This document shows, in pieces, positions 34,934-43,046 of a stretch of DNA of 64,000 nucleotides. The stretch lies in contig NZ_JAGMUK010000181.1 of assembly GCF_019049245.1 (NCBI RefSeq), forward strand, positions 63,580 through 127,579, written 5' to 3'. The notes beneath the pieces are model-generated. The model saw nothing but the letters and a program-made list of their open reading frames with translations, was not told where the DNA came from and made no database searches. The position numbers were made by a program, and so were the translations under genes. This DNA is from Streptomyces sp. AC555_RSS877. Lineage in GTDB: Bacteria > Actinomycetota > Actinomycetes > Streptomycetales > Streptomycetaceae. The stretch's first letter is position 1, and each line of letters opens with the position of its first letter.

Positions 34934-35884
34934 TTAGTTGAGCGTGCTTGGCCTGCGATCCAGGTGGCTGGGTGATTGTTCCGCGTCCTCGCAAGTTGTG
35001 TGCGGCGCCGGGTTCTTGAGTATCTCCGTCAGGGCGGAGATGCTGTGGTCGCCGTAGCCGGCCTCGACGGCTCGCTCAAGCAAGTCATGGAAGGGCTTGT
35101 GCCACTCCGTGTCGAGGTTCGCTTCCTTGCCGAGTTCCTCGTCATGCGCGGCTCCAGCCAGAAACAGACTTACCGAGGACGCAGGCTTGCTGTAGTCGCC
35201 GCGGTCGATCTCCTCTGCGAAGACCGGCAGCACCGAGTTGATCATATCGAACCACTTGATGCTGAACCGCACCATTGAGGCCACCTCCAGTCCACGCGCC
35301 TGGAGAGCTGCCGCACCCTGGAAGAAGCCGACGAGCGCGGGCAGCAGGGTGCCACCCACCGCCATCTCGTACAAGGCGGCGAGATCGGCGTCGGTACCGA
35401 GGTAGACGGTGTCACCGCCCAACGCCCGCAGCGTCGACGCGAACTCCTCGAAGACGGTGTTGTCGCCGCCGTAGTACAGGAGGGTGTCCTCAGCTCCGAC
35501 GGCAGACGGCACGTTCTTGATCGCCCCGCCGAGGTATCGCGCGCCGTGCCCGAGCGCCCATTCGGCCATCTGACGGGCACCGGCCGGCGAACCGCTGTTC
35601 AGGCTCACCAGAGCCCGCCCCTTGAGCGTGGCAGCGGCCGGTTCCAGGACCTCGATGGTGCTCTCGTATGTGGTCAGACAGACGATGACCAGCGGACTCG
35701 CCGCGACTGCCGCGTCCACGGTCTGCGCGTGAACGGCGCCCTTGGACACGAGCGGCACGGCCTTCGATGCTGTCCTGTTCCAGACGGTGGTCCGGTGTCC
35801 GGCGTCAATGAAGGCCTCAGCCAATGCGCTGCCCATCGAGCCCAGCCCGACGACGGTCACGGGAGCGCGGTGGTGCCCGGTCAT
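34934..35884 (-). CDS. imine reductase-like NADPH-dependent oxidoreductase (6PGDH fold)
   Basis: A 316-aa protein with an N-terminal Rossmann motif VTVVGLGSMGSALAEAFIDA (GLGSMG), NRT for NADPH, GSPAGARQMAEWALGHGARY, and the helical dimerisation domain LGTDADLAALYEMAVGGTLL, FSIKWFDMINSVLPVFAEEI. This is the beta-hydroxyacid dehydrogenase/imine reductase group; the lack of the HIBADH active-site Lys in the expected GAGxxxK position and the pattern DADLAALYEMAVGG favour imine reductase-like. The ATG at 35882-35884 has GGAG upstream. It is divergent from the HxlR gene at 36059, which probably controls it. Confidence 0.8.
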   Translation of the reverse strand: MTGHHRAPVTVVGLGSMGSALAEAFIDAGHRTTVWNRTASKAVPLVSKGAVHAQTVDAAVAASPLVIVCLTTYESTIEVLEPAAATLKGRALVSLNSGSPAGARQMAEWALGHGARYLGGAIKNVPSAVGAEDTLLYYGGDNTVFEEFASTLRALGGDTVYLGTDADLAALYEMAVGGTLLPALVGFFQGAAALQARGLEVASMVRFSIKWFDMINSVLPVFAEEIDRGDYSKPASSVSLFLAGAAHDEELGKEANLDTEWHKPFHDLLERAVEAGYGDHSISALTEILKNPAPHTTCEDAEQSPSHLDRRPSTLN

Positions 35885-36015
35885 AGGTCTACTCCTGCCT
35901 GATGCCGATGCATCTGAAGCGCAATCTGGGCCGAATACCCGTGGCATCACGCGGAGTTGCTGCCCTCCTGGTGCGACGCCTGATCCATGCTGCGGCGGCA
36001 CCAACCTTTCTGCAA

Positions 36016-36046
36016 GTACCTACAATTCTGTCTGGTACCCACAGTT
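36016..36046. promoter_or_regulatory. direct repeat GTACC(T/C)ACA(A/G)TT, candidate HxlR operator
   Basis: GTACCTACAATT (36016-36027) and GTACCCACAGTT (36035-36046) are 19 bp apart, about two helical turns, in the divergent promoter region between the imine reductase-like gene and the HxlR gene. Tandem half-sites in such a gap fit a regulator site. Confidence 0.45.
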
Positions 36047-36058
36047 TTGTTAGGGGGA

Positions 36059-36448
36059 ATGCTGGTGCGGAAGCGGAGTTATACCTGCGGCCTGGACGCT
36101 GCCATTGACGTCATGGGAGGAAAATGGAAGGGATTGATCCTGTTCTGGCTCGGAGAGGGGCCGCTGCGCTTCGGCACGTTACGCCGAACGGTGGTCGGCA
36201 TCAGTGAGCGGATGCTGATCCTGCATCTGCGGGAGCTGGAGGCCAGTGGCCTGGTGCACCGCGAGGTCCATCACCAGGTGCCACCGAAGGTGGAGTACTC
36301 GTTGACCGAGTTCGGCCACTCGCTCCTTACCGCTCTCACCCCACTCGGCCAGTGGGGCGAGGACCACATAGAGCGTCTCGAAGCCCTCCGTGAGCCGGGC
36401 ACACGGGAAGGCGGTCGAGATCACCGCGGCGACGCCTCGGCCCCTTGA
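36059..36448 (+). CDS. HxlR/DUF24 family regulator
   Basis: A 129-aa winged-helix protein: MLVRKRSYTCGLDAAIDVMG (Cys ahead of the HTH), GKWKGLILFWLGEGPLRFGT, LRRTVVGISERMLILHLREL, EASGLVHREVHHQVPPKVEY and SLTEFGHSLLTALTPLGQWG. All landmarks of the family are in place. ATG 36059 follows TTAGGGGGA. The redox- or carbonyl-sensing Cys is in the conserved N-terminal position. It is divergent from the imine reductase-like gene and probably its regulator. Confidence 0.92.
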   Translation: MLVRKRSYTCGLDAAIDVMGGKWKGLILFWLGEGPLRFGTLRRTVVGISERMLILHLRELEASGLVHREVHHQVPPKVEYSLTEFGHSLLTALTPLGQWGEDHIERLEALREPGTREGGRDHRGDASAP

Positions 36449-36614
36449 CCTACTGCCCGGCCCTCAAAAGGCACCCCCTGCGTTCCGCCCATCCCCCTGG
36501 GCGTTGTCCTCCACCGATTTCGCCCGCGACTCCTCCTCCCGCACGATCAAGCCGAGACACCGGCCACTCGCCCGGCATGGGCTGTACCGGCGCTGGCCGC
36601 GCCGGGGTGGCCCG

Positions 36615-37523
36615 TCAGCCGAGTACGGCACGTCCCTCGGCGATGATGGCCGCGAGTTCCGCGACCTCCGGCTCGGTGAGGGGCGTCAGCGGCGGACGGA
36701 CCGGACCGGCCTTGACGCCGGAGAGGGTCACCCCCGCCTTCACCAGCGACACGGCGTATCCCGGCACCCGTCGGCGCAGTCGGACCAGGGGATGGAAGAA
36801 GGTCCGCTGCAGCGCGTCGATCCGTGCCTGGTCGCCCTCCTCGATCGCCCGGTGGAAGGCTAGGGAGATGTCCGGCGCGAAGGCGAAGGCGGCCGAGGAG
36901 TACAGCTCGACGCCCAGTGCCCGGTAGGCCAGTTGACTCGCCTCGGCCGTGGGCATGCCGTTGAAGAACTGGAAGCTCTTGCCGGACGCGCTCAGCGCGT
37001 CACGTACGGCGGGGACGATCCGCGCGACGAGGTCGAGGTCGCCGGTGCCGTCCTTCAGGCCGGTCACGGTCGGCAGCTGTGCCACCTCCGCCGCCGACGC
37101 CTCGTCGAAGCGGGCGTTCGCCCGGCTGTAGACGATCATTGGCAGGTCCGTCTCCTGGCCGACCGCACGGGCGTAGGCGACGAGCCCCGCGGCGGGTGAC
37201 TCGACCAGGTAGGGCGGCATGAGCAGGAGGCCGTCCGCGCCGGCCTCGACCGCGGCACGGGCGAACTGCCGGGCCAGACCCAGTGCGCCCCCGGCTCCGG
37301 CGTACACCGGGACGCGTCCCGCCGCCGAGTCGACGGCGGTGCGCACGACCGCGGCGTACTCCTCGCGGTCCAGGGCGTGGAACTCGCCGGTGCCGCAGGC
37401 TACGAACACGCCGCCCGGTCCGGCGTCGACCCCTGCCGTGACGTGCTGGTGCAGGGCATCGAAGTCGACGTCACCGGTGGTGGTGAAGGGGGTGACGGGA
37501 AAGAAGAGAACGCCTTCGAGCAC
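36615..37523 (-). CDS. 5-dehydro-4-deoxyglucarate dehydratase
   Basis: A 302-aa enzyme of the DHDPS/NAL class-I aldolase superfamily, the usual length for the family. It dehydrates and decarboxylates 5-dehydro-4-deoxyglucarate to 2,5-dioxopentanoate. The opening LEGVLFFPVTPFTTTGDVDF and GVFVACGTGEFHALDREEYA (GTGEF loop) are diagnostic for this subgroup. The Schiff-base Lys is in TVTGLKDGTGDLDL, and FFNGMPTAEASQLAYRALGV and PGYAVSLVKAGVTL complete it. Start GTG 37521-37523, with AGGAG 7 bp upstream. Last of three co-directional genes after glucarate dehydratase and the 2-hydroxyacid dehydrogenase, with 10 bp between. Confidence 0.92.
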   Translation of the reverse strand: MLEGVLFFPVTPFTTTGDVDFDALHQHVTAGVDAGPGGVFVACGTGEFHALDREEYAAVVRTAVDSAAGRVPVYAGAGGALGLARQFARAAVEAGADGLLLMPPYLVESPAAGLVAYARAVGQETDLPMIVYSRANARFDEASAAEVAQLPTVTGLKDGTGDLDLVARIVPAVRDALSASGKSFQFFNGMPTAEASQLAYRALGVELYSSAAFAFAPDISLAFHRAIEEGDQARIDALQRTFFHPLVRLRRRVPGYAVSLVKAGVTLSGVKAGPVRPPLTPLTEPEVAELAAIIAEGRAVLG

Positions 37524-37533
37524 GAGTGGGCTC

Positions 37534-38574
37534 CTAACGGGTCGGGGAGGTGGGAGAGGTGGCAGGGGTGGCTGTCGAACGGCCGTCGTCCACGGCCTGG
37601 TGATCACCGGCGTGCACTACGTTGACGAGCGGTTCTCCGCGTCGCAGGCGCCCGATGTTGTCGGCGATCTCCGCCGCGCGCGCGGCGAAGGTGTCGGTGG
37701 TGTGACCTGAGTGGTGCGGAGTCATGAGCACGTTGGGCAGTTCGTGGAAGGGCAGTCGGCTCGGTGCCTGGGGCGGGCCGCACCACCACACGTCCAGCGC
37801 GGCGCCGCCGATGACGCCGGAGCGCAGCGCCTCGTACAGCGCCTCCTCCTGCACGACCGGCCCCCGCGCCACGTTGACCAGCAGTGACCCGGGCCCCATG
37901 GCGGCCAGTTCGGCCGGTCCGATCAGTCCGCGGGTGGCGGGGTCCAGGGGGACCGTGACCACCACGACGTCGGACTCGGTGAGGAGTTCGAGCAGTCGGT
38001 CGTTTCCGCCGACCCAGTCGGGTCGCAGGTCGGCCGGGAACGGGGCGGAGGGGTCGCGCCGCACGGCGCGCACCCGCAGGCCGACCGCCTGGCACAGCCG
38101 GGCGACCTCGGTGCCGGTCTCGCCGAACCCGATGATCCCCACACGGCGGTCCCGCACCGTCGTCCCGAAGGGGAGCCCGGGGTCCACGGCCACGTTGCGC
38201 CATCGCCCCTGGCGCAGGGCGCGGTCGGCGCCCAGCACGTCGCGGGAGAGCATCAGTACGGACATGAGCACGTACTCGGCGATGGAGCGGCCGTGGTGGT
38301 GGGTGGTGGTCACCGTGACTCCGGGGCCGAGCGCGGCCAGCGGGATGCCGTCGTAGCCGGCGCCGACGACGTGGACGAGCCGTAACCGCGCGGCCCTCCG
38401 GGCGTCCTCGGCCCGCAGTTGCGAGCCGACGTAGACCTCGACGCCAGGGAGGGCCTCGGAGATGCGTGCCGCGTCCCAGTCGCAGGCGTCCAGCCAGTCG
38501 TGGCTTCCTTCCGTACGCGCCTTGAGCGGCTCGTGGAACCGGCTCAGGATGCGGTGATTGAGCATGATGCGCAC
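37534..38574 (-). CDS. D-2-hydroxyacid dehydrogenase family protein
   Basis: A 346-aa NAD(P)-dependent dehydrogenase. The NAD-binding motif is VGIIGFGETGTEVARLCQAV. The catalytic Arg is in LVNVARGPVVQEEALYEALR and the His in VLMTPHHSGHTT; the usual Glu is replaced by the context ALDVWWCGPPQAPS. This fits the 2-HADH group acting on sugar acids or related hydroxyacids. GTG at 38572-38574 (seven bp after the gudD stop) is preceded by GGTGA; ATG 38563-38565 is the alternative. It lies between gudD and the dehydratase; a side reaction of the aldarate route is inferred. Confidence 0.87.
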   Translation of the reverse strand: MRIMLNHRILSRFHEPLKARTEGSHDWLDACDWDAARISEALPGVEVYVGSQLRAEDARRAARLRLVHVVGAGYDGIPLAALGPGVTVTTTHHHGRSIAEYVLMSVLMLSRDVLGADRALRQGRWRNVAVDPGLPFGTTVRDRRVGIIGFGETGTEVARLCQAVGLRVRAVRRDPSAPFPADLRPDWVGGNDRLLELLTESDVVVVTVPLDPATRGLIGPAELAAMGPGSLLVNVARGPVVQEEALYEALRSGVIGGAALDVWWCGPPQAPSRLPFHELPNVLMTPHHSGHTTDTFAARAAEIADNIGRLRRGEPLVNVVHAGDHQAVDDGRSTATPATSPTSPTR

Positions 38575-38581
38575 GAAGAGG

Positions 38582-39856
38582 TCACCACCGGGGGGTCTTG
38601 GGCGAGAAGGACGGGTCGAAGCGGCGCATGTATCCCGTGTCGTCGCGGTCGCGCAGTCCGCAGTCGAGGTACTGCCGGTGGAGGCGGGCGAGTGCGTCCC
38701 GGTCCAGTTCCACGCCCAGCCCGGGTGCGGTCGGCACGGCGACGGCGCCTTCGCGAAACCGCAGCGGGGCCGGGTCCACCACGTCCTCGTCGGCGCGCTT
38801 CCAGGGCCAGTGTGTGTCACAGGCGTAGGTCAGCCGGGGAGTGGCCGCCGCCAGGTGGGTCATCGCGGCGAGGCTGATGCCCAGGTGCGAGTTGGAATGC
38901 ATGGACAGGCCCAGTCCGAACGTCTCGCAGATCGCCGAGAGTTGGCCGCAGCGCCGCAGGCCGCCCCAGAAGTGGTGGTCGGACAGCACGATGCCCACCG
39001 CTCCCTGGGACACGGCCGGGGCGAGGTCGTCGAAGGAGACCACGCACATGTTGGTCGCCAGCGGGGTCGGGGTCCGCCCGGCCACGGCTGCCATGCCCTC
39101 GATGCCCCGGGTCGGGTCCTCCAGGTACTGCAGGACGCCGTCCAGCTCGCGGGCGACACGCAGTGACGTCTCCGTGCTCCAGACGGCGTTGGGGTCGAGG
39201 CGCAGGGGGTGATCCGGGAAGGCCGTCCGCAGCGCCCTGACCGCCGCGATCTCCTCGTCCGGCGGGAAGACGCCGCCCTTGAGCTTGATGGAGGAGAAGC
39301 CGTACTGGCCGATCATGCGCCGGGCCTGGTCGACCAGCCCCGCCGGGTCGAGGGCCGCGCCCCAGTCGTCGTCCTCCTGGCCGGGGTGCCCTGCCCACTT
39401 GTAGAAGAGGTACGCGCTGTAGGGGATTGAGGGGCGCACCGCGCCTCCCAGCAGCTCGCAGACCGGCCGGCCCACGAGCTTGCCCTGGATGTCGAGGCAG
39501 GCCACGTCGAACGGTGCCATGACCCGGTCCACGGTGCTGCTGCCGGTGACCATGCCGGCCATCCCGTCGCCGCCCGTGGTGTCGGCGCCCAGTGCCCGCG
39601 TGGTGCGGCTCATCAGGTCATGGAGGCTCCAGACGTCCATGCCGACCAGCTCGGCGGCCGTACGGCGCAGCCGCTCCAGGTGCAGAGTGCCGCCGTAGGT
39701 CTCACCGACGCCGCTGATCCCGTTACCCGTGGTGATCTCCACGATGGTGCGCAGCGCGTAGGGCTCGTGCACGCCCACCGAGTTGAGCAGGGGCAGGTCG
39801 CGGAACGCCACGGGCGTCACGACTACGTCGACGATGCGCTCGGAGATGCCCGCCAT
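38582..39856 (-). CDS. gudD: glucarate dehydratase
   Basis: A 424-aa enolase-superfamily enzyme that dehydrates D-glucarate to 5-dehydro-4-deoxyglucarate, with a Mg2+ site. VAFRDLPLLNSVGVHEPYAL and YGGTLHLERLRRTAAELVGM are the N-terminal capping domain. The barrel shows SSIKLKGGVFPPDEEI (KxK), LRLDPNAVWS (Asp), LQYLEDPTRGI (Glu), LSDHHFWGGLRRCGQL (Asp) and MHSNSHLGISLAAMTHLAAA (His). These are the conserved positions of glucarate dehydratases. First gene of the minus-strand operon; the operator-like motif at 39884-39899 lies 28 bp upstream. Confidence 0.94.
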   Translation of the reverse strand: MAGISERIVDVVVTPVAFRDLPLLNSVGVHEPYALRTIVEITTGNGISGVGETYGGTLHLERLRRTAAELVGMDVWSLHDLMSRTTRALGADTTGGDGMAGMVTGSSTVDRVMAPFDVACLDIQGKLVGRPVCELLGGAVRPSIPYSAYLFYKWAGHPGQEDDDWGAALDPAGLVDQARRMIGQYGFSSIKLKGGVFPPDEEIAAVRALRTAFPDHPLRLDPNAVWSTETSLRVARELDGVLQYLEDPTRGIEGMAAVAGRTPTPLATNMCVVSFDDLAPAVSQGAVGIVLSDHHFWGGLRRCGQLSAICETFGLGLSMHSNSHLGISLAAMTHLAAATPRLTYACDTHWPWKRADEDVVDPAPLRFREGAVAVPTAPGLGVELDRDALARLHRQYLDCGLRDRDDTGYMRRFDPSFSPKTPRW

Positions 39857-39883
39857 ACCACGTCCTCATACATAATCGATGTT

Positions 39884-39899
39884 CGCATATGTAGACATC
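39884..39899. promoter_or_regulatory. shared operator motif, gudD side
   Basis: CGCATATGTAGACATC, within TGTTCGCATATGTAGACA, an imperfect inverted repeat like IclR/GntR operators. It lies 28 bp upstream of the gudD ATG and has a near-identical partner upstream of the ABC transporter. Confidence 0.55.
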
Positions 39900-40002
39900 A
39901 GTTGTACGCACGGGCGCGCCGTGGTGTCAATGGGCAGGACGGCTCGACGACGGGGTGCGACGGAGCCGGCCGGGCGCCGCCACCGACGCGCACGTCCCCG
40001 GT

Positions 40003-40160
40003 TCACGAGGCGACGGCCTCCGGTGCGGGGGTGGGCAGGACGCTGTCGGTCATGAAACTCGACAGGTGGCGATATCCGACACCGGACACCGGCGTCCGCG
40101 TCCGCGTGCGGTACGCGACGTCCACGCCGAAGTCCTCGAGCCGTCGCGCGACGCCCGTCC
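40003..40160 (-). pseudogene. fragment of a D-2-hydroxyacid dehydrogenase
   Basis: Minus-strand codons read VARRLEDFGVDVAYRTRTRT, PVSGVGYRHLSSFMTD and stop at 40003-40005. The (V)ARRLxxFG(V)xVxYxxR pattern followed by YRHLxS is the stretch just after the NAD-binding glycine motif in 2-HADH enzymes. Neither the first nor the last part of the gene remains. The call is tentative. Confidence 0.35.
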
Positions 40161-40437
40161 GGTCCGGTCTGGTCCGGGTCCAGGCCCAGGGCGCCGGGAC
40201 GTACTGCGCTCAGCCGCTGAGGACTGCTGTCGGACGCCGAGGACTGCTGTCCCACCCCGGTCCGCCGAGGCTCCGGGCCGGATCTCGCGGAGGTCCGTCA
40301 TGGGCCGGCCGATGCGCCGGCCGCCGGTCGGGCCAGGCCGCACCGGAGGGCTGACGTCCGAATGACCGATCCTCCGCATGTCTTGACGCTGCCACTGTGC
40401 CGGTTTAGCTTCGGCGTTCACAGATGGAGACCGAGTG

Positions 40438-40453
40438 CGCAAGTGTAGACAAC
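40438..40453. promoter_or_regulatory. shared operator motif, ABC transporter side
   Basis: CGCAAGTGTAGACAAC, sharing 13 of 16 bases with the site in front of gudD, 70 bp before the binding-protein start. It makes co-regulation of uptake and catabolism likely. Confidence 0.5.
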
Positions 40454-40522
40454 TGGTGGTGCCCGGTCCCAGACCCCCGAGTTCGGAACGACACATCAGC
40501 ACTTCCCCGGAGACACGCGACG

Positions 40523-42115
40523 ATGAAGTCCTCCGTTTCATCCACCCAGCGCGCCGCACCGCCGCGGCCCCGCAAGACGAGCGCGATGCTCCTGGCGGGC
40601 GTCCTGCTCACCTCCAGCGGGTGCGCCGTGGCCAACAGCGCGGGTGGCGACACCGGCCGCGCCGACGGCCGCACCTTACGGGTGGTGCTCACCCAGGAAC
40701 CGCCGACCCTGGAGCCCTGCGAGGCGTCACTCACCGGCACGGGCGTCGTCGTCCGGTCCAACATCACCGAACCCCTGGTCGAACGAGACCCCACGTCCGG
40801 TGAACTGAACCCCCTGCTGGCGACCGGCTGGAAGCAGACCGCGCCCCGCACCTGGACCTTCGACATCCGCTCCGGGGTGACCTTCCAGAACGGCGCCCCC
40901 TTCACCGCCGAGGACGCCGCCTTCTCCATCGACCGGGCCGTCAACTCCGACCTCGCCTGCAACGTGGAGGGCTACGTCTTCGGCGACGAGGACCTCGAGG
41001 TGAAAGCGGTGAACGACGACCGTCTTACCGTGACCACGAAGGAACCGGACCCCATCCTGCCGCTGCGCCTGAGCTTCGTGGAGGTCGTGCCCCGCACGAC
41101 CGACACCAAGGCCAAGGTCCGTGTCCCGGTCGGCACCGGCCCCTTCGCCGTCCGCTCCTGGCAGCCCGGAGCGGCGATCTCCCTCGACCGCTTCGACGAC
41201 TACTGGGGCAAGGCTGCCGACTTCGCGCGGGCCCGCTATGTGTGGCGCAGCGACGCCAGTGTCCGCGCCGCCATGATCGACAAGGGCGAGGCGGAGATCG
41301 CCGTCTCGCTGGATCCGATGGAGGCGGAGAAGGGCACGACGGTCGCCTACCCCAACAACGAGACGACCGCCCTGCGGCTGGACGGCCGCGAGGCCCCGCT
41401 CGACGACATCCGGGTGCGCCGGGCCATCGACCTGGCCGTGGACCGCGACGGCATCATCGACGCACTCCTCGGCGGTCTCGCCGAACCGGCCGGCCAGTTG
41501 GTGCCGCCCGGAGTGGTGGGGCACAGCGACGCGATCGAACCGCCCCGGCAGAACGTCGCCGAGGCCCGCGCCCTGGTGCGGGAGGCGACCGCGGACGGAG
41601 TGCCGACCGACCGGCAGATCACCCTGGTGGCCCGCAACGGCATGTTCTCCGGGGTGTCGGAGACGGCGGAGGCCCTCCAGTACCAGATGCAGGAGATCGG
41701 GCTGAACGTACGGGTCCGGATGGCCGACACCGCCACCCAACTCCAGTACCAGCTCCGCCCGCTGCCCAAGAACGTCGGCCCCATCGCCCTGCTGATCATG
41801 CACGGCAACCAGGCCGGTGACGCGGCCTTCACCACCAGCCAGTACCTGCTGAGCGACGGCCCTCAGTCCACGTTCGGCACCGAGGCTCTCGACCGGCGCA
41901 TCGCCGCGGCGGGAGCGCTGTCCGGCGAGAAACGTCAGGAGGCCTTCGCCGGTTTGCTCACCGAGCAGAACGAGTCCGTCGTCCAGTACGCCCATATCGC
42001 CCACATGAACGGACTGCTCGGCCTGTCACGGTCGATCCGGTACGAACCGGACTCCGCCAGCGGAGACGAAATGCGGCTGTCCGAGGTCCGCTCGGCCAAG
42101 GGGGCGAAGCACTGA
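40523..42115 (+). CDS. Opp/Dpp-type ABC transporter substrate-binding lipoprotein
   Basis: A 530-aa SBP_bac_5 protein. A basic N-terminus and hydrophobic stretch (SAMLLAGVLLTSSG) precede the lipidated Cys. Landmarks are LVERDPTSGELNPLLATGWK, TWTFDIRSGVTFQNGAPFTA, VPVGTGPFAVRSWQPG, FDDYWGKAAD and RRAIDLAVDRDGIIDALLGG. ATG 40523 follows GGAG at 10 bp. It delivers the substrate to the permeases encoded next. Since it is divergent from the glucarate genes and shares an operator motif with them, the ligand is probably an aldarate or a sugar-acid-containing compound rather than a peptide; inference. Confidence 0.9.
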   Translation: MKSSVSSTQRAAPPRPRKTSAMLLAGVLLTSSGCAVANSAGGDTGRADGRTLRVVLTQEPPTLEPCEASLTGTGVVVRSNITEPLVERDPTSGELNPLLATGWKQTAPRTWTFDIRSGVTFQNGAPFTAEDAAFSIDRAVNSDLACNVEGYVFGDEDLEVKAVNDDRLTVTTKEPDPILPLRLSFVEVVPRTTDTKAKVRVPVGTGPFAVRSWQPGAAISLDRFDDYWGKAADFARARYVWRSDASVRAAMIDKGEAEIAVSLDPMEAEKGTTVAYPNNETTALRLDGREAPLDDIRVRRAIDLAVDRDGIIDALLGGLAEPAGQLVPPGVVGHSDAIEPPRQNVAEARALVREATADGVPTDRQITLVARNGMFSGVSETAEALQYQMQEIGLNVRVRMADTATQLQYQLRPLPKNVGPIALLIMHGNQAGDAAFTTSQYLLSDGPQSTFGTEALDRRIAAAGALSGEKRQEAFAGLLTEQNESVVQYAHIAHMNGLLGLSRSIRYEPDSASGDEMRLSEVRSAKGAKH

Positions 42116-42116
42116 C

Positions 42117-43046
42117 ATGATCCCATTCCTGCGCAAGCGCGTACTCTCCAGTGCCGTCCCCCTGGTCTGCGTCGTCCTGGGCGTGTTCTTCCTGGCCCGG
42201 ATGACCGGCGACCCAGTCGACCTCTATCTCCCCCTGAGCGCCACCGCCGAGCAGCGCGCGGAGTTCTCCGCCGCGCAGGGCTTCGACCTGTCGATCCCGG
42301 CGCAGCTGTGGAACTACCTCGTCGACGCCGCACAGCTGGACTTCGGCACCTCGCTGCGCACCGGGCAGTCGGCGGGCTCGATGGTGATCGACGCGTTCCC
42401 CGTCACCCTTCAGCTCGCCGGTGTGACCATGCTGCTGGCGATCACCGGAGCCGTGCTGGTCGGCAGCCTCGCCGCCTACCGGCCCAACTCCGTGATCGAC
42501 AGGATCGCCAGCCTGCTGTCGATGACGGCCGCCAGCATCCCCGACTTCTGGTTCGCCATCATGGGCGTCCTGGTCTTCGGTGTGAGCCTTGGGTGGTTGC
42601 CGACCTCGGGCACGCTCGGCGGCCCCGAGATCTGGGTCCTGCCCATCGCGACCCTGCTGATCCGCCCCTTCGGCGTACTGGTCCAGGTGGTGCGCGGCAG
42701 CATGGTCAGCGCGTTGTCCGCGCCCTACGTCAAGATCGCCCGGAGCAAGGGCGCCACGCCCCGGCGCGTGGTCTTCGGGCACGCCCTGCGCAACGCCGCG
42801 ACGCCGGTCCTGACCGTCGCGGGCGACCTGACGGTGGGTCTGGTCAACGGCGCGGTGATCGTCGAGACGATCTTCGGCTGGCCCGGCATCGGCAAACTCA
42901 TGATCGACTCCATCCTCCAGCGCGACTTCGCGGTCCTCCAGGCAGCCGTGCTCCTGACCGCCGTGACGATCTTCGCGCTGAACATCCTCGTCGACGTCTG
43001 CCACGCGCTGACCGACCCCCGAGTGCGACAGGCGGTGCCGGCGTGA
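42117..43046 (+). CDS. ABC transporter permease, DppB type
   Basis: A 309-aa membrane protein with the N-terminal helix (RKRVLSSAVPLVCVVLGVFF), the long periplasmic segment LSATAEQRAEFSAAQGFDLS, and the transport core. The ATPase-contact loop is ARSKGATPRRVVFGHALRNA and the end VIVETIFGWPGIGKLMIDSI, typical of DppB/OppB. Its ATG starts one base after the stop of the binding protein and its stop overlaps the next GTG, so the five transporter genes form one transcript. Confidence 0.93.
   Translation: MIPFLRKRVLSSAVPLVCVVLGVFFLARMTGDPVDLYLPLSATAEQRAEFSAAQGFDLSIPAQLWNYLVDAAQLDFGTSLRTGQSAGSMVIDAFPVTLQLAGVTMLLAITGAVLVGSLAAYRPNSVIDRIASLLSMTAASIPDFWFAIMGVLVFGVSLGWLPTSGTLGGPEIWVLPIATLLIRPFGVLVQVVRGSMVSALSAPYVKIARSKGATPRRVVFGHALRNAATPVLTVAGDLTVGLVNGAVIVETIFGWPGIGKLMIDSILQRDFAVLQAAVLLTAVTIFALNILVDVCHALTDPRVRQAVPA

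Larger units (their letters stand above)
39857..40522. other. divergent control region of the glucarate operon and ABC transporter
   Basis: About 665 bp with no intact gene. It contains CGCATATGTAGACATC (39884-39899) near gudD and CGCAAGTGTAGACAAC (40438-40453) near the transporter, 13 of 16 bases identical, and GAGGACTGCTGTC twice, 20 bp apart (40219-40231 and 40239-40251). A minus-strand stretch at 40003-40160 is a remnant of a hydroxyacid dehydrogenase. Confidence 0.6.
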
